Assembly: GCA_000171835.1 (NCBI GenBank)
Contig: ABHC01000012.1
Location: 1 to 64,000 of the forward strand
Direction of reading: 5' to 3'
DNA length: 64,000 nt
Origin: an alpha proteobacterium BAL199
GTDB taxonomy: Bacteria > Pseudomonadota > Alphaproteobacteria > Thalassobaculales > Thalassobaculaceae
The notes under the pieces were generated by a model, which saw only the letters and a list, made by a program, of their open reading frames with translations, was not told where the DNA came from and ran no database searches. The translations under genes and the position numbers were made by a program. The first letter of the stretch is position 1. Each line of letters opens with the position of its first letter. This document shows positions 54,779 through 63,415 of this stretch, piece after piece.

Positions 54779-56467
54779 CTACCCTCCAACCGCCACTCGC
54801 CGATGGCCCACCGCCGCGCTTCGCGCGACGGCTCGGTCAAGCGCCCGAGATATGTCGTGTGCTGAAGGGTGTTGCCAGCGTGCTGCGACATGCTGGTCCG
54901 GTCGGACCAAATAGGCCGATCCGTCAGACGCCGACCACCGTTGGAATGCCAAGCCCTCGGTATCGACCACCGTCGACCGATTAGGCTGGCCGTGCCGCGC
55001 CACGGTCAGCACATCAACTGCCGGCCGAAGCCCTTCCACCAGCCCTCCACCGCCATCCGCTGGCACGGTGTCGACGAACCGCAACAGGGTGAAACGACCA
55101 CCCAGCCGACGCAGCAGCCAGGGTTCGTCCGTATCCGCGGCCACCCTGGCATCCGGCGCCGGAGTTCCCGGAACCGGGCCCGCGCTCCAGACATCGCGAT
55201 CGGCCATCGACAACGGCGTCTCACGGTACACATGCGGCACCGACAGCCGGCCCGAGTTCACGAGCCGCCGTGCAAACGGCAGGTCGGTCGCCATCTCCAG
55301 CGCCGCCTCCCGGAAGTCGACGCTTGCCGGGGTTTTGGGCGTCATGAAGTCGGTGGAGCGTGCCGAGTTCATGATGTTTTCGTCGGCCGCCGGTATCCGC
55401 TCGTCATCGTAGCTGTCGAGTAGATCCAGCGGCGCCTGGTCGCCAAGGACGAGCGCGATCTTCCAGCACAATGCGTCGATGTCCTGGATTCCGCCATTGC
55501 CACCCCGCGCACCGAATGGGCTGACCACATGGGCGCTGTCGCCGACAAAGAACACCGGGCCGTGCCGGAAACGCTCCATGCGCCGACAGGTGAAGGTATA
55601 GACGCTGACCCATTCGAGACTGAACTCGACGTCCGGCCCGAGCATCTGCTTGAGGCGCCGGAGAACGTTCTCCGGCCTGCGCTCCTCCTCCGGGTCGGCA
55701 TCGGGCGCAAGCTGGAAATCGATGCGGAACACGTCGTCGGGCTGACGGTGCAGCAAGACCGATTGACCGGAGTGAAACGGTGGCTCGAACCAGAACCATC
55801 GCTCGCTTGGGAAATTGGCCTTCATCACCACGTCGGCGATCAGAAACCGATCCTCGAACACCTTACCCTTGAAGTCGTGGCCCATACTGCGCCGGATCGT
55901 GCTGCGCACCCCATCGGCCGCCAGGACATAGTCGGCGTCGACCCGGTAGACGCCGTCGGGCGTCTCCACAGTCACTCTTGCGCCGCCATCTGAAAGAACT
56001 TCAACAGCAGTGACGCGGTTCAGCCAGCGGATCTCGGTCCGGCCGAGTTCAAGGACCCGTTCCACCAGATACTCTTCGACATAGTATTGTTGCAGGTTGA
56101 TGAACGCTGGCCGCTGATGGCCGGACTCGGGCAGCAGGTCGAAGTTGTAGACTTCCCGTTCCCGGTGGAACAGCCGGCCTCGGTTCCACACAACCCCTTT
56201 AGCGACCATGCGATCACCGACACCGATCCGATCGAAGATCTCCAGTGTCCGCTTTGACCAGCAGATCGCCCGGCTGCCAGCTGACACGGTGTCGGCGTCG
56301 TCCAACAGCAGCGTGTGGTGGCCCAGAGTCGCGAACTCCGCCGCCGCCGCCAGACCCACCGGGCCGGCACCGACGATAACAATCGGCACACGACGAACGG
56401 TCCCGTCCGTCAGTTCCGGCGGCGGCGAGTAACCGTAGCGCGGTTGCGAGCCCCGGACCGATGCCAC
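54779..56467 (-). CDS. FAD-dependent aromatic monooxygenase (PHBH/MhpA-like)
   Basis: A 562-residue class A flavin monooxygenase. FAD motif IVIVGAGPVGLAAAAEF (GAGPVG 33-38), the DG motif YVLAADGVRSTIRRSMG, and the GD motif FFVGDSAHVVSPFGARGGN. It has a C-terminal thioredoxin-like extension (about 410-540), as in MhpA/phenol hydroxylase relatives. GTG at 56467 follows GGAGG and starts 1 base after the MBL gene stop. Probably hydroxylates an aromatic or quinone substrate; which one is not known. Confidence 0.87.
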   Translation of the reverse strand: MASVRGSQPRYGYSPPPELTDGTVRRVPIVIVGAGPVGLAAAAEFATLGHHTLLLDDADTVSAGSRAICWSKRTLEIFDRIGVGDRMVAKGVVWNRGRLFHREREVYNFDLLPESGHQRPAFINLQQYYVEEYLVERVLELGRTEIRWLNRVTAVEVLSDGGARVTVETPDGVYRVDADYVLAADGVRSTIRRSMGHDFKGKVFEDRFLIADVVMKANFPSERWFWFEPPFHSGQSVLLHRQPDDVFRIDFQLAPDADPEEERRPENVLRRLKQMLGPDVEFSLEWVSVYTFTCRRMERFRHGPVFFVGDSAHVVSPFGARGGNGGIQDIDALCWKIALVLGDQAPLDLLDSYDDERIPAADENIMNSARSTDFMTPKTPASVDFREAALEMATDLPFARRLVNSGRLSVPHVYRETPLSMADRDVWSAGPVPGTPAPDARVAADTDEPWLLRRLGGRFTLLRFVDTVPADGGGGLVEGLRPAVDVLTVARHGQPNRSTVVDTEGLAFQRWSASDGSAYLVRPDQHVAARWQHPSAHDISRALDRAVARSAAVGHRRVAVGG

Positions 56468-56468
56468 C

Positions 56469-57443
56469 TCAGCCTCCGTCCAACTCCTTCAGTGCGCCCT
56501 GCAATGAGTGCCACATTTCCTGGTCACGCTCAGCCGTCCAGATCCGTGGGTCACGCAATCCGCTGGCTTCGTCGAACGCCCGACTGACGTTGAACGGCAG
56601 ACAGTGCTCGAAGATCACCCAGTGGCCGTACTTCGGATGCAACAGGCGGTGAGTATCGACGTAAACTTCGCCAAGCTTCTTGCCAGCCGCGACACCGGCA
56701 CGCGCTGAGTCCATCAAGTCGCTGACGAACGCCCTGGTGCCGTCGATCGCCCGCTTGCTGTCTTCCGGCGTCTTCATCGCCTCGCCGCGTCCTGGCATCA
56801 TCTGCTGCGGGGAGAGTGCCAGCAGGTTGTCGAGGGTCGCCGGCCAGTCGGTCAGGTAGGCGTCCCCGCAATACGGAGTGGCGCCCTCCTCCACCAGATC
56901 GCCGGCAAACAGGATCCCGTCATCGGGCAGCCAGACGATGGTGTCGCCCTTGGTGTGGCCGCGCCCGACCTGGAAGATCTTCAGCCAGCGCCCGCCGAAT
57001 TTCATCTCCAGGACGCCGTCGACCACCACGGTCGGCCAGGTCAGACCCGGGATGGTCTCCACCGCCTTGAACAGGCGCGGAAACCGCCCGATCTCGCTGT
57101 CCATGTCCTGCTGACCGCGCTCGACGATCAGGTCGTAGGTGTCGCGGCTCGCCATGATGGTGTCGGTGCCGTACCCCGACGCGCCCAGGACCCGGACGGC
57201 GTGGTAGTGGGTCAGGAACACGTGGGTAACCGGCTTATCCGTCACGGTCGCGATGTAGTCGATCAGCTCCTTGGCGAGCACCGGGGTCGCCCGGGCGTCG
57301 ATCACCATGACCCCGTGATCGCCAACGATCACGCCGGTGTTCGGATCGCCTTCGGCCGTGAAGGCGTACACGCCGTCGGCCATCCGATCGAAGGTGATTT
57401 GCTTTTCATCGAGATCGGCGGCTGACGCGAAGGCCTTCGCCAT
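56469..57443 (-). CDS. MBL-fold protein with degenerate metal motif
   Basis: A 324-residue metallo-beta-lactamase-fold protein. Where the usual HxHxDH stands it has VFLTHYHAVRVLGASGYG, keeping two His but losing the Asp and third His. The later regions GRGHTKGDTIVWLPDDGILFAGDLVEEGATPYCGDAY keep the H and D of the second site. I recall this variant in a branch that accompanies DUF2783 and flavin monooxygenases. GGGAGG precedes ATG. It heads the three-gene unit 57443-54558. Confidence 0.85.
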   Translation of the reverse strand: MAKAFASAADLDEKQITFDRMADGVYAFTAEGDPNTGVIVGDHGVMVIDARATPVLAKELIDYIATVTDKPVTHVFLTHYHAVRVLGASGYGTDTIMASRDTYDLIVERGQQDMDSEIGRFPRLFKAVETIPGLTWPTVVVDGVLEMKFGGRWLKIFQVGRGHTKGDTIVWLPDDGILFAGDLVEEGATPYCGDAYLTDWPATLDNLLALSPQQMMPGRGEAMKTPEDSKRAIDGTRAFVSDLMDSARAGVAAGKKLGEVYVDTHRLLHPKYGHWVIFEHCLPFNVSRAFDEASGLRDPRIWTAERDQEMWHSLQGALKELDGG

Positions 57444-57536
57444 GGTGTTTCCTCCCGGTTCGAACTATCGAGAGGAAATTAGTTTCATTTGAAACCACAT
57501 GCAAGCGCTGGACGCCTATAACTCCTCCGTACCCGC

Positions 57537-58136
57537 TTATCGCTTCGACCAAGAGGGGCGTCCCAGCGGTCGCCGGGGAACCGAGTCCACCCCGGTCAGG
57601 ATCCGCGTCACCTTGTCCGGCGGACCGAACGGCAGCAACAGGCGCTTGATGTCGGCAGCGTACGCTTTGGCCGAAGGCGCGTGGCGAGTGAACAGCGGTA
57701 TGCCGCGTGCCATAACCGCTTGATAGCACGCCAGATAAAACGTCGTGATGTACGAGTCCGGCTCGAAATCCGAGATGAACGTACCGGTCAAGTCCCGCCC
57801 CATCTCGAGGGCCAGCCGGCTGCCATACAGACGAATCCTGAAATCGCTGGCGTCGTCGGTCGGTTCGCACACCAGCATCCCGCCCAGAGCAGGCCGAAGA
57901 TCGACAGGATCGATCAACTCGATGGAGGGCCACTTCTGGACGCCTTTTCTCGACGCCCAGAACTCAATCAGAAAATCCAGAGGCTTCGATGAAATATCAG
58001 TGACGCAAGGCGTCCAGGACACCAACGGAGTGTTCACACCATTGCTGCGAAACAACTCTCCGACCGGCCCCAGATCCCCGATGACAAGGCTCTCGGCCAA
58101 GTCGTTCACCACGGTTGCTTCGGGTTCATGTGCCAT
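57537..58136 (-). CDS. PAS-fold protein (PAS_5 type), third copy
   Basis: A 199-residue protein with the same core as the proteins at 22426-22896 and 24472-24969: KPLDFLIEFWASRKGVQKWP, IDPVDLRPALGGMLVCEPTD, FRIRLYGSRLALEMGRDLTG, TFISDF and a C-terminal IKRLLLPFGPPDKVTRILTG segment. An N-terminal extension of about 50 residues is unique to this copy. No output domain. It precedes a 688-base intergenic region that leads to the RTX gene. Confidence 0.78.
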   Translation of the reverse strand: MAHEPEATVVNDLAESLVIGDLGPVGELFRSNGVNTPLVSWTPCVTDISSKPLDFLIEFWASRKGVQKWPSIELIDPVDLRPALGGMLVCEPTDDASDFRIRLYGSRLALEMGRDLTGTFISDFEPDSYITTFYLACYQAVMARGIPLFTRHAPSAKAYAADIKRLLLPFGPPDKVTRILTGVDSVPRRPLGRPSWSKR

Positions 58137-58824
58137 GGCTCATGCCGACGGATTTGCGGGACATCGCGGTATCTACGGATAGTGGAGCGTGCTCGTTCGC
58201 AACGCTCCGTGATGGTAGCCGCCTGCTCCTTAACGAACTGTTAAGAGTCGGGACCGCCTGGCGCTGGAACGGGCGGTCCGTTCCGTCGTGAGAGTCGGAT
58301 GACAGCCATCGTACCAATAGCCGGTACCTCCAAGTCACCCTGACGGCAGATGGACGGATGCGTGTGGGACAGGATTGACCGATTTCCATCGGAATGCCGC
58401 GGCCAAGCGGTGTCCAGGCGACATAGATCTATGATAGCGACATTGGTGCTCAGACGGCGAATTCGAACGGCCCTTTCCTATTGATACCGTGCAGACTTCG
58501 TTCGGTTCGACTAGCACGGCGGCTCTGAAGTAACCCGCAGGCTCCTCAGACCCGGGAGCCGATACAACGGGTTCCTGTTCGTCTCCTCGTTCCAAAAATC
58601 ACTTAATTTTCAGTACATTAAAGGTTCGGTCAATCCGAGGGATCCATCGAGTGCACGCTGTTGGTTTCTGGCGATGTGCGTACTCTGACAACGGCGCCAG
58701 AGTTTCTCGATCAATCGGTCCGATCTGAACTCACAAAAATACAACTAGGGAATGCACACCTATTCCGTTAACTTGTATTTTTAACCAAAACTGGCATGCG
58801 CGATCTTGCTGGGGAGGACGCAAA
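58137..58824. other. Long intergenic region upstream of the RTX gene
   Basis: 688 bases without a supportable gene, less GC-rich than its surroundings, between the divergent PAS and RTX genes. A palindrome CTTAAC-GAACT-GTTAAG (58229-58245) lies about 93 bases upstream of the PAS start. Another pair, GTTAA (58768-58772) and TTAAC (58782-58786), lies 40 bases from the RTX start. A purine-rich GGGGAGGA site precedes the RTX ATG. No clear sigma-70 promoter could be fixed by eye. Confidence 0.6.
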
Positions 58825-61800
58825 ATGATTGATAGTTGTCAGGAGAATCGGCCGGTTTTCACTTTCAGCAGCAAGCGCCACGAGGTCCTGTTCGTCGATC
58901 CCGGCGTTGACGGCGTCTCAACCCTATTGGCTGGCTTGAGATCTGACATTGATGTCGTCCGTCTGCCTGAACGCGGCGACCCGATTGCGGCGATTGCCCT
59001 GCACATGGCGGGGCGCCGGAACATCTCCGCCCTCCACATCCTGTCGCACGGAACGTCCGGCGCGCTGGCGCTGTCCGGTCAACGCATCGACGCAGCGGCC
59101 CTGGCGGCACGGCCGTCGCTGACGGCGACGATCCGCGACGCATTGTCCGCGGATGCCGAGATCGTGCTGTACGGCTGTTCGGTGGCCGAGGGGGCGCTCG
59201 GCACGGGCTTCGTCGCCGCGCTGTCGACGCTGCTCGACCGGCCGGTGGCGGCCTCCGACGGCCTGGTTGGCGCTGCCGCATTGGGCGGTGACTGGCGAAT
59301 CCCGGCACGGGGCGCCCTGGCGTTCGGTGCGGATGCGCGAGCCGCCTATCCGGCGACGCTGTCGAAGATGACGTTCGGCATCGTCACAACGATCAACACC
59401 ACGACCACTTTGTCGGCGACCGAATCCGGCGTGACGGTCGATGTCGTCCGCAGCGACGGCACCGCCATGGCCGGTGTCAGTTCGGGCTTCCTCGACGCGG
59501 GAGTGATTGCAAACACCACGACCTACACGCTGACATTCGGCACCGCGATCAACATCACCCAGTTTCAGATCGGGGAATTCCAGAACAACAGCGAAGGCGC
59601 CAACTACGTCTTTACTCCGAACGCCGGAACCGCGGTGACGATCGCCGACAATGCCGGTGCTCTCGCCGGATCGGTCGCCAGCCTCAGCCCCACCGACTGG
59701 ACCAACGTCACCAGCTTTACCGTGTCGTACACCGGAACTGCCGCCTACCGGATCGGCCTCGACAACATCGTGTTCACGCCTGCCAGTACGGCGATCGTTG
59801 GCACGACTGGCAACGATCTGCTGCTCGGCACATCCGGTAATGACACGATCAGCTCACTCGACGGCAACGACACGGTGTCGGCGTTGGCTGGCGACGACCT
59901 GGTCTACGGCGGGTCAGGCAACGACCTGCTGTCTGGCGGAGCCGGCAGTGACAGCCTGTTTGGCGAGGACGGCAACGACACGCTGTTCGGTGGGTACTTC
60001 GGAAGCACCGGAAGCAACGTGCTCGATGGTGGCGACGGTAACGACTACCTGTTCGGTGGCGATGGGGCGAACACACTGTTCGGCGGCGCAGGCGACGATA
60101 CCCTACTCGGCGGCAGCGTCGGGAATGTGCTGTATGGCGGTGATGGCAACGACAACATCTACGCCGCTTCTGGTAACGACGTGCTGTATGGCGGCGCCGG
60201 GAATGACACGCTGACAGGAGGAGACGGCAACGACAACCTGTACGGCGACGAGGGTAACGACACATTGTACGGCGGCGGCGGCGACGACACGCTGGTCGGA
60301 GGGTTCTCCGGCACCGGCGACGATCTGCTTAGCGGTGGCGACGGCAATGATCTGCTGATCGGTGGTAATGGCCAGAACACCCTATACGGCGGTGCCGGCA
60401 ACGACACTCTGATCGCCGGCAGTCTGTCGGATGTGCTGTACGGCGGCGATGGAGACGATCAGCTCTTCGGGTCGACCGGGAACGATGTTCTGTCTGGTGG
60501 TTTTGGTCAGGACACACTTAGCGGGGGCGCCGGGAACGACGCGTTGTACGGCGGCAATGGATTGAACGTGCTGTACGGCGGTGCCGGGAATGACAGCCTG
60601 TATGCTGGCACCATGTCGGACCAATTGTATGGCGGCGACGGCGCCGACCGGTTCATCCTCTCGGGCCAGTTCGTATTCGGGGCGTCGCATGTCATCGGGG
60701 ACTACGCGGCCAGCCAGGACACGATCAGCCTGCAGGGCGCGACGTCGGCGACCATCCTGACGGCATCGAGCCTCGGCAGCGATGCGCTGCTCGGCATTGA
60801 CCTGAACGGTGATACCTCGGCGGATCTCTATCTGCGGATCGTCAACGGCGCCGATCTGACGTTCAGCACGACCGTAACCGGAAGCGGCGTCGATCTCGTC
60901 GGCTCGACGATGGCGAGCAGTTTGATCGTCGGCACCTCGGTCGCTGACCTGCTGTTCGGCACGTCCGGGCCGGACATCATCAGCGCCCTCGATGGGGACG
61001 ATACGGTCGTGGCGCTGGGTGGCGACGATCTGGTCTTCGGTGGCGCCGGCAATGATCTCCTGTCCGGCGGGGCGGGTAACGACGTGCTCTCCGGCGGCGA
61101 TGGCAACGACGTCCTGGTGGGGGTCGCCGGCAGCAACCTCCTCGACGGCGGCGAAGGCGTTGACACCCTGATCGGCGCGGACGGTGACGACACGCTCTAC
61201 GGCGGCAACGGCAACGACGTGCTGTACGGGGTGACCGGCAACGACGTGCTGTATGGCGGTGACGGGGCCGACAACATCTCCGGCATGGCCGGAGACGACA
61301 CGTTGTACGGCGGCACCGGGGCCGACATCCTGTCCGGCGGCGCCGGCAACGACGTGCTTTCCGGCGGCGATGGTAACGACGTCCTGGTGGGCGTCGCCGG
61401 CAACAACCTCCTCGACGGCGGCGAAGGCGTCGACACCCTGATCGGCGCGGACGGTGACGACACGCTCTACGGCGGCAACGGCAACGACGTGCTGTACGGG
61501 GTGACTGGCAACGACGTCCTGTATGGCGGCGACGGGGCCGACAACATTTCCGGCATGGCCGGGGACGACACGTTGTATGGCGGTACCGGTGCCGACATCC
61601 TGTCCGGCGGCGCCGGCAACGATGTGCTGTCCGGTGGCGATGGTAACGACATCCTGGTGGGTGTCGCCGGTAACAACTGGCTCGACGGCGGCGAAGGGAT
61701 CGACACCCTGGTCGGTGCCGATGGCGACGACACCCTCTTCGGTGGTGGCGGCAACGACGTCCTCTACGGCGTCACCGGAAATGACGTCATGTACGGCGGC

Positions 61801-62391
61801 GATGGTGCCGACAACCTACTCGGCATGGCCGGGGACGACACGTTGTACGGCGGCACCGGGGCCGACATCCTGTCCGGCGGCGGCGGCAACGATGTGCTGT
61901 CCGGTGGCGATGGCAACGACGTCCTGGTGGGGGTCGCCGGCGACAACTGGCTCGACGGCGGCGAAGGAGTCGACACCCTGGTCGGTTCGGACGGTGACGA
62001 CACCCTCTTCGGCGGCGGCGGCAACGACGTGCTGTACGGGGTGACCGGCAACGACGTGTTGTATGGCGGTGACGGAGCCGATCTGTTGTCCGGCATGGAT
62101 GGCAACGACACGCTGGCCGGTGGTACCGGAGCCGACCTGCTGCTCGGTGGAGCCGGCAACGATGTCTTCCTGTTCAACACTGGAGACGGAGTCGACACGA
62201 TCCTCGACTTCACGAACGGCGACGATCTTGTCGATCTTGATGATGCCTATGGCATCAACAGCCAGGCGGCACTTGACGCGATAGCCTCGGACGACGGCTC
62301 GGGCAATGCCGTTCTTGATTTCGGCAACGGCAACAAGATCGTGCTGATGGGTGTCGATTATCGGGATCTGTTGATTGGCAGCTTCTACTGA
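58825..62391 (+). CDS. DUF4347-RTX secreted protein (type I secretion substrate)
   Basis: A 1188-residue exported protein. N-terminal DUF4347 domain (about 18-170) with [18 protein letters not shown] and [12 protein letters not shown]; a beta-sandwich-like, Thr/Asn-rich segment (about 180-325); RTX calcium-binding nonapeptides GGxGxDxLx in two blocks (about 329-605 and 703-1107) with a non-repeat segment between; and a C-terminal type I secretion signal region (about 1108-1188, NVFLF-like then [20 protein letters not shown]). No classical signal peptide. The second block holds four near-identical 270-bp repeats. No ABC transporter or membrane fusion protein is in the window. Probably an adhesin or biofilm matrix protein. 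Confidence 0.85.
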   Translation: MIDSCQENRPVFTFSSKRHEVLFVDPGVDGVSTLLAGLRSDIDVVRLPERGDPIAAIALHMAGRRNISALHILSHGTSGALALSGQRIDAAALAARPSLTATIRDALSADAEIVLYGCSVAEGALGTGFVAALSTLLDRPVAASDGLVGAAALGGDWRIPARGALAFGADARAAYPATLSKMTFGIVTTINTTTTLSATESGVTVDVVRSDGTAMAGVSSGFLDAGVIANTTTYTLTFGTAINITQFQIGEFQNNSEGANYVFTPNAGTAVTIADNAGALAGSVASLSPTDWTNVTSFTVSYTGTAAYRIGLDNIVFTPASTAIVGTTGNDLLLGTSGNDTISSLDGNDTVSALAGDDLVYGGSGNDLLSGGAGSDSLFGEDGNDTLFGGYFGSTGSNVLDGGDGNDYLFGGDGANTLFGGAGDDTLLGGSVGNVLYGGDGNDNIYAASGNDVLYGGAGNDTLTGGDGNDNLYGDEGNDTLYGGGGDDTLVGGFSGTGDDLLSGGDGNDLLIGGNGQNTLYGGAGNDTLIAGSLSDVLYGGDGDDQLFGSTGNDVLSGGFGQDTLSGGAGNDALYGGNGLNVLYGGAGNDSLYAGTMSDQLYGGDGADRFILSGQFVFGASHVIGDYAASQDTISLQGATSATILTASSLGSDALLGIDLNGDTSADLYLRIVNGADLTFSTTVTGSGVDLVGSTMASSLIVGTSVADLLFGTSGPDIISALDGDDTVVALGGDDLVFGGAGNDLLSGGAGNDVLSGGDGNDVLVGVAGSNLLDGGEGVDTLIGADGDDTLYGGNGNDVLYGVTGNDVLYGGDGADNISGMAGDDTLYGGTGADILSGGAGNDVLSGGDGNDVLVGVAGNNLLDGGEGVDTLIGADGDDTLYGGNGNDVLYGVTGNDVLYGGDGADNISGMAGDDTLYGGTGADILSGGAGNDVLSGGDGNDILVGVAGNNWLDGGEGIDTLVGADGDDTLFGGGGNDVLYGVTGNDVMYGGDGADNLLGMAGDDTLYGGTGADILSGGGGNDVLSGGDGNDVLVGVAGDNWLDGGEGVDTLVGSDGDDTLFGGGGNDVLYGVTGNDVLYGGDGADLLSGMDGNDTLAGGTGADLLLGGAGNDVFLFNTGDGVDTILDFTNGDDLVDLDDAYGINSQAALDAIASDDGSGNAVLDFGNGNKIVLMGVDYRDLLIGSFY
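61066..62145 (+). repeat. Four tandem 270-bp repeats within the RTX gene
   Basis: Units of ten nonapeptides (90 residues) start at 61066, 61336, 61606 and 61876. Each runs [88 protein letters not shown] with few changes. Near identity at the DNA level implies recent expansion and a likely copy-number variable site. Confidence 0.9.
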
Positions 62392-62406
62392 TCGCCTTTG
62401 AGCCTT

Positions 62407-62450
62407 CAGATGCGGAATGCGCCAGGGATGGCGGTTCCGCATCTGAGTTT
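62407..62450 (+). terminator. Hairpin terminator after the RTX gene
   Basis: CAGATGCGGAA (62407-62417) pairs with TTCCGCATCTG (62435-62445), an 11-bp perfect stem with a 17-base loop, followed by AGTTTCC. The T tract is short, but position just past the stop supports a terminator. Confidence 0.6.
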
Positions 62451-62532
62451 CCTCATAGTCGACCTGAGAGGAGTACCAGCCGATTTAGTGAATTGCCAGA
62501 CATCCACCCAGCGGGATCTGGTGGTAGCTAGG

Positions 62533-63411
62533 TCAAGCAGTTGAGCCCTCCCAGTGGCGCGCGATATCGCCAGCGTGGCACAGCCAGACGGCCTCACGGT
62601 GGGCGGCGATGTGCTCGAGCGCTCCTCGCAAGGGGCGCAGCCGATGCGGCTGGCCGACGATGTAAGGGTGAAGGGCAATACCGAAGACCAGTGGCTGCTT
62701 AGCCGACTGCGCCAACTGCTCATCGAACCCGTCGACGATAATCTCCGCGAACTGCCGACCCTCAACCCGACGGGCCACGATGGCGGGAATGTCATTGAGT
62801 TCCTGCGGGTATGGGATCGACAGGATGCGGCTGCCGCCGCGCGTGGCCATCCAGACCGGCTGGTCGTCGTGGCACCAGTCGAGCAGGTAGCGGTAGCCAG
62901 CCTCGGCCAGCAAGTCCGGCGTGGTCCGGCTCTGCGAGATCCAGGGACCCAGCCATCCTTCGGGGCGACGCCCCTCCTCCTCTGAGATGCGCGTTGTCGC
63001 CTCGGCGATCAAGTCGCGTTCGGCCGGTTCGTCGAGGACGCCCTGACGCTCGGCGTTGGTGCGGCCGTGGGCGACCACCTCGTCGCCGCGCCGACGAAAC
63101 GCCTCCATGATGCCCGGGCACTCGTCATAGGTCCGAGAGTTGGCCAGAACCGTGATCGGCAGTTCCAGGCGGTAGAATTCGTCCAGCATGCGCCAGACTC
63201 CGACGCGGTTGCCGTAGTCGCGCCACGCGTAGTTCAGGACGTCGGGCTGCGGCCCGCCTGGTGCCAACTCGGCGCCCAGACCTTCGCCGAACGCGAAAAC
63301 CTCGATGTTCAGAGCGATGTATACCGCCAGCCGCTTCCCGCCGGGCCAGTCGCCCGACGATCGATCCTCGATCGATCGGTAGGCGTAACGACCATGCCCG
63401 GGCAGCGGCAC
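62533..63411 (-). CDS. Polysaccharide-deacetylase-fold protein (PuuE allantoinase-like)
   Basis: A 292-residue NodB-fold enzyme. It begins VPLPGHGRYAYRSIEDRSSG and has the features of the PuuE-type cluster: YIALNIEVFAFGEGLG, YAWRDYGNRVGVWRMLDEF, VVAHGRTNAERQGV, EEEGRRPEGWLGPWISQSRT, LDWCHDDQPVWM and PLVFGIALHPYIVGQPHRLRP. Such proteins hydrolyse allantoin or similar amides without zinc ligands of the classic NodB type. GTG at 63411 lies 4 bases after the racemase stop; longer starts would overlap that gene. It is co-transcribed with the racemase. Confidence 0.83.
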   Translation of the reverse strand: MPLPGHGRYAYRSIEDRSSGDWPGGKRLAVYIALNIEVFAFGEGLGAELAPGGPQPDVLNYAWRDYGNRVGVWRMLDEFYRLELPITVLANSRTYDECPGIMEAFRRRGDEVVAHGRTNAERQGVLDEPAERDLIAEATTRISEEEGRRPEGWLGPWISQSRTTPDLLAEAGYRYLLDWCHDDQPVWMATRGGSRILSIPYPQELNDIPAIVARRVEGRQFAEIIVDGFDEQLAQSAKQPLVFGIALHPYIVGQPHRLRPLRGALEHIAAHREAVWLCHAGDIARHWEGSTA

Positions 63412-63415
63412 GGTC

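Noticed and set aside
58793-58818. Sigma-54-like TGGCAT...TTGC pair ahead of the RTX gene
   Set aside because: The spacing between the GG and GC elements is three bases too long, and it runs into the ribosome-binding site.
61066-62145. Possible CRISPR array because of regular repeats
   Set aside because: The repeat is one continuous 270-bp coding unit with no unique spacers and lies in the RTX reading frame.
59849-62442. Several minus-strand open frames opposite the RTX gene
   Set aside because: They are the complement of the nonapeptide repeats and give Pro/Ser-rich low-complexity protein; no start signals.
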